Of a stretch of DNA of 64,000 bases, positions 57,647 to 64,000 are shown in pieces; position 1 is the first letter of the stretch; every line of letters begins with the position of its first letter. The stretch lies in contig NC_085861.1 in assembly GCF_034702125.1 (NCBI RefSeq), forward strand, positions 57,872,350 to 57,936,349, read 5' to 3'. The translations under genes and the position numbers were made by a program. Under the pieces are notes generated by a model. That model was not told the DNA's origin, did no database searches, and was given only the letters and a program-made list of their open reading frames with translations. Source of the DNA: Engraulis encrasicolus. Lineage: Eukaryota; Chordata; Actinopteri; Clupeiformes; Engraulidae.

Positions 57647-58491
57647 GCAACGCCCACAGCAATAACCTCAAACAATGGCTAGTTTCTGGGGGTGTGGTCC
57701 TGATAATTGCTGTAATCAGGTCACCTGATACCTTTACACTACTACAGCTGACTTGACTAATTTCACTAAAGCATGAAAACACATACACACAAATTGACAA
57801 TCTTTACAGAACACAATTAGTAAAATATAGCAAAACACACTTACTGGCTGCAGTCACGTGTACTCTTGCTTTGTCTAGTGAAGCAGGCTTGTCCTAGACC
57901 TTAACACTTAAGCCTGCCTATTTAACTCTTGAGGTGAAGTGACTCGCAACGCCCACAGCAATAACCTCAAACAATGGCTAGTTTCTGGGGGTGTGGTCCT
58001 GATAATTGCTGTAATCAGGTCACCTGATACCTTTACACTACTACAGCTGACTTGACTAATTTCACTAAAGCATGAAAACACATACACACAAATTGACAAT
58101 CTTTACAGAACACAATTAGTAAAATATAGCAAAACACACTTACTGGCTGCAGTCACGTGTACTCTTGCTTTGTCTAGTGAAGCAGGCTTGTCCTAGACCT
58201 TAACACTTAAGCCTGCCTATTTAACTCTTGAGGTGAAGTGACTCGCAACGCCCACAGCAATAACCTCAAACAATGGCTAGTTTCTGGGGGTGTGGTCCTG
58301 ATAATTGCTGTAATCAGGTCACCTGATACCTTTACACTACTACAGCTGACTTGACTAATTTCACTAAAGCATGAAAACACATACACACAAATTGACAATC
58401 TTTACAGAACACAATTAGTAAAATATAGCAAAACACACTTACTGGCTGCAGTCACGTGTACTCTTGCTTTGTCTAGTGAAGCAGGCTTGTC
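57647..58491. repeat. 299-bp tandem repeat, ~2.8 copies
   Basis: GCAACGCCCACAGCAATAAC recurs at 57647, 57946 and 58245. Copies look identical by eye. The copy farthest 5' in LINE orientation (58245-58491) is cut short exactly at the Tc1 junction, as monomers at the 5' end of a LINE would be. Confidence 0.97.
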
Positions 58492-58535
58492 CTTATTAAA
58501 GTCATGAAATGGCCTAGACAGTCTCCAAACATTAA

Positions 58536-58961
58536 AGGAACAGACCACCCTTTTTTGATTTTCACATAATTGCAGTATCTCCAAGCATTATTCATGAACG
58601 TGCATATAATTTTCGTCTATGTGTTTGCATTGCCCCGTTTGACAGTATACCCAAATTAGGCATAGTAATGCAAGTCTATGGTACAAAATAAAACACCATC
58701 AAATGTACTTCTAAACCACTTTAAAATGAATGTAACATTCACCAGAGTGTAAAACAGCAATTTAATTCGGTCCAGTGATCACTTGTGGCTTGATGCTAAA
58801 GATACCAGTTACTTTCAGCGATTATGCTAAGCTATGCTAATAATTCTGATCCAATAAATCTAAGTACTGAAAACACAGAGAAGAAAATGATATGCACATT
58901 CATGAACAATGCTGGGAAATACTGCAAATATGTGAAAATCAAAAAAGGGTGGTCTGTTCCT
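58536..58961. mobile_element. TTAA-flanked MITE in Tc1
   Basis: AGGAACAGACCACCCTTTTT at 58536 mirrors AAAAAGGGTGGTCTGTTCCT at 58942-58961. TTAA at 58532-58535 and 58962-58965. It interrupts the Tc1 transposase between QSPN(I) and NPI. Confidence 0.95.
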
Positions 58962-59499
58962 TTAACCCTATAGTAATTCTATGGAGGGAATTGAACCTCC
59001 CATTTGCCAAACCACAGCCATAAACTGTTAATGTTTTAGAGATAATGTGCAAAGGAAAGTTGGGAAAAATCACTTCTAATATATGAACAAACATTGTCAA
59101 GAACTAAAAGAAGCATCTGAATTCTGTGCTAGAGAAATATGACTTTGCAACAAAGTACTTTGTCTTCTTTGGATATAGGGGTCAAATACTTATTTGCCTA
59201 CATGAAATACAAATCAATTAAAATATATTCTTTAAAGTTATTATCTGGAATTTCGTTTTGATATTCTATCTCTCCATGTTAGAATACATATTATCATTAC
59301 ATTTAGAGACTGATCATGTCTTTATTAGTGTGGAAACTGGGAAAATCAGGAAGGGGTCAAATACATATTGGACTCACTGTATAAATTAACCAACAACATT
59401 TTGAATAATGTATGAAGCATTTGGCATGATTGCATAAATATTAACTTTATATTAAGATATGTGAATGTGAAAAAAACTCAAGACAGTAATATTAACTAC

Positions 59500-59950
59500 A
59501 AGTTCAATTTCGTAACACAAATTGCGTCCTGTGGGGTGACATGTATGTCAATGTTTGTGAATGGCCAGCTGCAAGGCCAACTACAAGGGTCTTAAAGACT
59601 GGCTCCTAACCAGTCAGTACCTCAGTTATTGGAGAGTGCTGTGGAAGTTTAAGGTGACTCTTAACCTCTTAATATGTCTTCATATTGCAATCTTTCTGTC
59701 ACGCAATGCTTAGGTTCATTTTATGGTGTCCTGTGGTGTGACTGCTCTTATAGGAGGAAAAAAACTTTTTTTTCCTAAATGAAAACACATATTAAGATTA
59801 AACACAATATCATTATCAAATGAGCTCAGATGTCAGTCATGTATACAAAAGGATTAAAATGGCCATAATGCAGTGAATTCCCTGTGGTGTGACTCCATTT
59901 TCCTGCGGTGACATGCCTATGCAATGTGTTGATGCAAGACACATTTTCCC
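59500..59950. repeat. AT-rich block with scattered CCTGTGGTGTGACT motif
   Basis: Variants at about 59527 (CCTGTGGGGTGACA), 59730 (CCTGTGGTGTGACT), 59881 (CCTGTGGTGTGACT) and 59902 (CCTGCGGTGACA). The copy at about 48149 lies on the other side of the Tc1 nest, so the block was probably split by it. Confidence 0.55.
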
Positions 59951-60274
59951 AAAAATGGCAAAAATAAGCTGAAATTCCACTGACCACTGAGTGCTTTATT
60001 TTTTTCTATTTTTTTCCGATTTTTATCCATCATTTTTTTCAGGAAATATTGTCAATGGGCTGGGGTGGGGGGACACGCCGTCCCTTTTCCCGGTGTTTGT
60101 GTTTTGTTATTTTGCCTTTTACCACCACGACCTCTCTTAGTTGTGGCAGGTTGTTGTTCTTTGCGCAGGTGCGCGACGCCTTCATCTTTCAGCCATACGG
60201 TCTGACACGGTCAGCTCCAATCACCCCCCCCCTTGGACAAGGGATGAGTGATTGGAGACTGGCCGGTTGAGATT
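59951..60274. other. Unassigned sequence
   Basis: No exon, bounded repeat or RNA recognised. T-rich, with a GGGGTGGGGGG patch near 60063 and a C8 run near 60225. Confidence 0.3.
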
Positions 60275-61808
60275 AGTAGTATTATTTATTTTTATTTATT
60301 TGTCCTTTATTTAGCCAGGATTGTCCCATTGAGACTACAGTATCTTCTGCCAGGGAGTCCTGGTCAAAATGGCAGCAAACATATAGTTACAGCACAGACA
60401 AACACATAGACAAAAAGGAAAATAAATGTACAAAAAACACATTAAGAAGAATAAGTTTACATAAAACGTATTTTGAGATTAAAAGTAGTCTATGTGCTGC
60501 ATAGTCAGAAACAATGACACTTCTCTGTGTATACTGTATTAATTTCCCTCTTAAAAGTCTCTAATGAGGGCAGAGAGTCCATACATAATAACTTCTGCAA
60601 CTCATTCCATAGATATGGGGCATAAAAAGAAAAGCCTGTTTTCCCTAATTCAGTGCGAGGAGTACAAGACTGTAGTAGTAACTTGTGTGAGGAACGTGTG
60701 CCATAAGATAAAGTACAAAAAGACAAATTACAGATATAATAGGGAAGTTTGCCCAACAGTGCCTTTGCAATAAAAAGTAACATATGCAATTTACACCTTA
60801 AATACAAGGATGGCCATTGGACTTTAGAGTACAGATCACAATGGTGGGTTCTTGAGGGGGCACCTGTTACAAATCACAATGCTGAATGATAAACTGCATC
60901 TAGCTTCTTGAGGAGACATAAGGGCGCATGCATATAAATTGTATCCCCATAATCCAACACTGAGAGAAAAGTACTTTGAACCAGCCTTTTTCTTGCTAGA
61001 AATGAAAAACATTTTTTCAAACGAAAATAAAAACCAACCTTAGGTCTTAGCTTTTTTAAAAGATTATTTATGTGTACCTCAAATGTGAGCTTTTGGTCTA
61101 GCCAAATACCAAGATATTTATAAGAACTAACCCGCTCCAGGAAGGTACCATCAAGTGTTGCTAAGTTACCATCAGGACAAGATCTTGAGCGTGTGAAAAT
61201 CATATACTTCGTTTTATTTTTATTTAGTGCTAATTTCAATTGCAGTTATGCATTTTGAATAGATATGAAGGAAGTTTGTAAAGAGGCAAAAGCATCTTGC
61301 ACTGAGGTACCAACGGTGTATAAAATGGTATCATCAGCATACAGATGTACTTTGGCTGGGTTTAGGCCCTTATCTATATCATTAATATACAGAGAAAACA
61401 GGATTGGGCCAAGAACTGACCCTTGCGGGACACCTGCTTTTATGGTAAGTAGGGCTGGTTGAAGGTTCTCTAATGCAACACACTGTGTCCTGCCAATTAG
61501 ATAATTTGAAAACCATTGTAACACTAGACTACTAAAACCTATTGCCTTAAGTCTATGCAACAGTATTTTGACATCAACAGTATCAAATACCTTGGAAAGG
61601 TCAACAAAGAGTGCACAACATGATTTTTTTGTGTCCAGGGCAGAAATAAAATCATTTAAAACAGATGTTACAGCAGTTACAGTGCTATGACCTTGTCTGA
61701 AGCCTGACTGAGTTGAACTCAAAATATTGTTTTCAGCTAGGTAGTGTTTTATTTGCTCACTGACAAGAGATTCAAACACTTTAGCTAGAGTTGTATCGTG
61801 TAAACTTA
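60275..61808 (-). mobile_element. LINE, 5'-truncated in the RT
   Basis: The 3' end on the - strand reads GGCTAAATAAAGGACAAATA then (AAATA)n, seen as (TTTAT)n at about 60283-60303. The body covers the second half of the RT and the C-terminus. Sense frames begin at about 61808. CR1/L2/Rex1 group, different family from the L2 elements. Confidence 0.85.
60505..61800 (-). pseudogene. LINE RT remnant in three frames
   Basis: First piece (61800-61246): AKVFESLVSEQIKHYLAENN, SGFRQGHSTVTAVTSVLNDF, ALFVDLSKVFDTVDVK (catalytic Asp), [30 protein letters not shown] (active site). Second (61239-60874): MKLALNKNKTKYMIFTRSRS and YKYLGIWLDQKLTFEVHI. Third (60807-60505): SSHKLLLQSCTPRTELGKTG and SFYAPYLWNELQ. 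Two frame breaks and the loss of everything before the RT middle make it inactive. Confidence 0.87.
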
Positions 61809-61820
61809 TTGGTGAGGTGT

Positions 61821-62439
61821 AGATCCCCTGAGTGGTATAGTAAACCCTCCGCCAAGAGGCCTGATTTGATAAACTTAGGCTACCTCTTCACTGTGAATCA
61901 TTTCAGTGTGCTGTGACTTCTTTTGTTTATTTTGATTATGTTTTGTGTGTACAGTTTTGATTGCAGTGTTCTTTGGCATTCACAGTGCAGTGTGTAGGTA
62001 ACATGCTCAGTAAATTACCTGTACTAGCCTACTCAGTGCTCTCGCACTTCAGCCGTTACGGTTTCACGATATCTATCTGTATTGACTTCAGTGGAGTTAA
62101 AACTCTGTTTGTGTATATAAACTCAAGTGAACTGCCTGCACATTTTTGAATACAAACAAGACTGAAAGCAGAAGAAAAATAAAAAACTATTGTATGTGCA
62201 ACAGCCGTGTCATCCTTTGTCATCTAGAACCTGTCAGGGAAAATTGTGTTTTAACATCTGGGTTGTCTCACCCTTTAACGAGACTGGCGTAGTCACCTTT
62301 TAAAACCTAAATGAGTAAAAGTTTGAACTCTTGGTAAACACCACTCTGCTACACATGGATTACACCACGACATGTCACAAATATTACAACCAAATTGAGC
62401 TTCCTTGGCGGAGGTTTGCACTCTCTGAGTGCATGTCTA

Positions 62440-62441
<2 letters not shown>
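61821..62441. mobile_element. CCTCCGCCAAGG repeat element, copy 3
   Basis: The left end TAGATCCCCTGAGTGG..., CCCTCCGCCAAGAGG is a decayed version of the family start. The right end CTTCCTTGGCGGAGGTTTGC then ACTCTCTGAGTGCATGTCTA is the clear inverted counterpart. This copy shows that both ends carry the about 45-bp sequence, so the family is bounded by true terminal inverted repeats. Confidence 0.65.
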
Positions 62442-62507
<66 letters not shown>

Positions 62508-62521
62508 CATCATCATTATTT
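62441..62521. repeat. (ATT)n microsatellite
   Basis: About 25 ATT units ending in ATCATCATC. The poly-Tyr frame through it is an artefact. Confidence 0.97.
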
Positions 62522-63690
62522 TAAATAGCTGTCTGCCTGTCTATGTTCATTGGTAAATAAATGGCTAACAGCATAGGCCTATATTACAATAAAAAAGATA
62601 GTGTCAAACTTCTGCAATATGGTCTACTTTCACATTTTGGATTTATTTTTATTTCTTTTTCATTTCAGTAATCAGATAAAATAGGCATATTATTGACACA
62701 GTTAATAACAACTTGGGCATGGGCGTGCTCCACCTCCATGTGCACAATAATAAGAAGGCTATGTACACTGGTCTTCCTCTCCGCAAGATATGGGCGTAAA
62801 TAATGATGACGCAATGTGGCAATGTCAATCTCCGTCTATTAGGAAGAGATTGTGATTTCCACAGACGTCTTCTGCTATGTCTGCTATGTCAATGTCTGCT
62901 ATGACCACACGCCACATCATTGCTGTTGGTCAGATTCACATCGTTTCTATTTTTCATGGAGAATTATTTTTGACTTTGATTTTGTGAATGAAATCTCTTC
63001 CCTTCTCGATGTAAAGCTATATTGAACTTATCACCGGGGCCTCCTCTCAGGTCCTGTTTGATGCTGCCTGCCGCTGAAAGCAGTGGGTCACTGCAGTGCA
63101 TTTATCACGGCATGTCGAGTGTTTTATTGAGGCGCTGTGCTTTTTCAACGTTTCAATGCGAGATGTTTTGCAGCCAGTGGTAAACGACCTGTTACCAACC
63201 ATTGCATCTCCGCACTTTGCAATAGATGCTGTGCATCACGTTTTCGCCATTGTCATATTATAGCCAGGGTAACTGCCACTCTTTCCGAAAGGGATATACT
63301 TTCGACTTTCTAGCTACGAGCTGTGGCTCAGTGTTTGGCACATTCTCCGTCTCGTATTGTATTGGCACGGATCTTCAAATTGTTCTGTTGGTTTTAAGTG
63401 GACGAAAAGTTGTCTCAAGTTCTTATCATTCACACTCACCAAAATAATGTTGTATCTCGCACTAGCTCCGCTATGTTCTCTTAGCTAATTGCTTATCTTT
63501 TATTACTGACAGGTAGACGCCCACGCTCACACACACACTGGACTACGACCAACCAGATGAAGGCTCCGCCCTTAAGTTGCTCAATTCTGATTCGTTTAAA
63601 CCTCGATATGGGGCGCAGACAGAACCCAAGTAGACTTTAAGAGTTGCATCCGAGATCTTATACTAAAATCCCACCCTCTTTGGTTGCATG
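62522..63690. other. Unassigned, no gene seen
   Basis: No exon or bounded repeat. A small TGTCTGCTATGTC triplication lies at 62875-62902. Confidence 0.35.
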
Positions 63691-63891
63691 TTTTTTCCCC
63701 CCAAAAGGCTGGTCGCACCGGTGCGACCTCCGTTTTTTTTTTTAAGTCGCACTATTAAAATATTAGGTCAAATTGGTCGCACTCTAGAGCCCTGTGTTAA
63801 TCTCAGAAAGGGCTGAACAAAAAAATCTACATCATCTTACTCTGGATCATCATGTTGATGTGGATGACTTCAACAATTCATTCTTCTAGAT

Positions 63892-64000
63892 CAGTGGTTC
63901 CCAAAGCTTTTCTGTGGGGACTCCCTTTTGGACCTAAGAATATTTCGCGACCCCTCCACGTTCTTAGGCCTTTTGTCCATTACTATTGCTAGATTTTCCA
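63892..64000 (+). mobile_element. hAT-type left end, runs off the window
   Basis: CAGTGGTTCCCAAAGCTTTT then GGGGACTCCCTTTTGGACC and CGCGACCCC: the usual start of fish hAT elements of the CAGTGGTTCCCAAA type. The right end would lie beyond 64000. Confidence 0.6.

Larger units (their letters stand above)
52331..58491 (-). mobile_element. Near full-length L2 LINE with tandem-repeat 5' end, inserted in Tc1
   Basis: The insert is bounded by Tc1 codons on both sides, and CTTATT is repeated at 52325-52330 and 58492-58497. The - strand 3' end is AAAGCGTCTGCCAAATGCAA followed by (TAATG/TGTAA)-type units. Moving 5': RT, linker, endonuclease, a 48-bp minisatellite and 2.8 copies of a 299-bp repeat. Less the internal hAT, it is about 4.4 kb. 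The Tc1 borders show that the tandem repeats arrived with the LINE or later within it. Confidence 0.85.
48874..59200 (+). pseudogene. Tc1 transposase, decayed and three times interrupted
   Basis: The ATG at 48874 opens MGKTKGYQDK, the usual Tc1 transposase N-terminus, with stops and frameshifts soon after. The middle part (51771-52330) includes WDQNH, LRFANEH, YDPKNTVLTIMHESGIIMV, FWISQHDNN and VKATKEWLEKK. The C-terminal part (58498 onward) reads KVMKWPRQSPNI and, beyond the MITE, NPIVILWREL, equivalent to the conserved WPxQSPDLNPIExLW block. Tc1 transposase is a DDE enzyme cutting at TA; in-frame stops make this copy inactive. Confidence 0.88.
48500..59379 (+). mobile_element. Tc1-like transposon spread by three insertions
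   Basis: CAGTGAGTCCAATAAGTATT at 48500 after TA, and the inverted end ATATTGGACTCACTG at 59365-59379 before TA. Removing the hAT (49078-51762), the L2 LINE (52331-58491) and the MITE (58536-58961) with one target copy each leaves about 1.59 kb, the normal length of a Tc1 element. Transposase reading resumes across each junction. The inner inverted repeat AAGTATTTGATCCC recurs at about 48689. Confidence 0.92.
41951..63794. mobile_element. Possible single hAT insertion swollen to ~21.8 kb
   Basis: CAGGGCTCTAGA at 41951 faces TCTAGAGCCCTG at 63783-63794. Both subterminal zones carry a GCAC-GGTGC-type repeat (TTGCACTGGTGCACC; GTCGCACCGGTGCGACC). Only TGTTA is shared outside, not a full 8-bp TSD. 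If the two ends are partners, everything between is nested insertions. Confidence is low to moderate. Confidence 0.4.

Noticed and set aside
57618..58398. Three identical small ORFs at 299-bp spacing
   Set aside because: They are shadows of the tandem repeat, not separate genes.
62331..62528. Poly-Tyr open frame
   Set aside because: Produced by the (ATT)n microsatellite.

Overview
The window looks like nuclear DNA of a teleost fish. Seven split exons with canonical GT/AG borders encode part of the meiotic MutS homologue MSH5. Everything around them is fish-type repeat DNA: L2/CR1-group LINEs, a Penelope-like element (PLE), Tc1, hAT, piggyBac-like and Tigger/pogo-like DNA transposons, TTAA-flanked MITEs and many microsatellites. 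There is no operon structure and no sign of bacterial, viral or organellar DNA. The species cannot be read from the sequence.

Host gene. msh5 runs on the + strand. The exons lie at 1249-1349, 1524-1569, 9830-9968, 10170-10232, 10342-10470, 17475-17547 and 38130-38239. Their phases chain without a break and give about 220 residues from the middle of the protein. The upstream exons and the downstream ATPase exons were not found. Introns grow from 109 bp to 20.6 kb, and the last one runs at least 25.8 kb to the window end. They are packed with transposons.

Layout. 1-10 kb: a fold-back MITE, a 5'-truncated LINE with an intact 757-codon reverse transcriptase frame, and an AT-rich block carrying a scattered CACCACCGTCAG motif. 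10-18 kb: TIR elements and an L2 LINE on the - strand. 18-27 kb: microsatellites, a PLE 3' fragment, a second motif block (GTGGGGCGACC) and an internally deleted LINE on the - strand. 27-34.4 kb: a PLE split by a 3.7 kb insertion (holding a Tigger-like element with a hAT inside it) and by a TTAA-flanked element (holding a TA-flanked element with a hAT MITE inside it). 34.9-36 kb: a segmental tandem duplication. 39.6-64 kb: one large nest. Its core is a Tc1 element whose 1.6 kb body is spread over 10.9 kb by a hAT, by a near-complete L2 LINE (itself cut by another hAT) and by a TTAA MITE.

Most informative points. (1) Target-site duplications and resumed reading frames order the insertions with little ambiguity. 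(2) The L2 LINE inserted in Tc1 ends, on its 5' side, in tandem 48-bp and 299-bp repeats that look like promoter monomers. (3) The PLE 3' region carries a hammerhead-ribozyme-like fold. (4) A 94-bp-arm near-perfect palindrome lies at 45318-45518. (5) Three AT-rich blocks share a scattered short GC-rich motif that I cannot assign to a known family.
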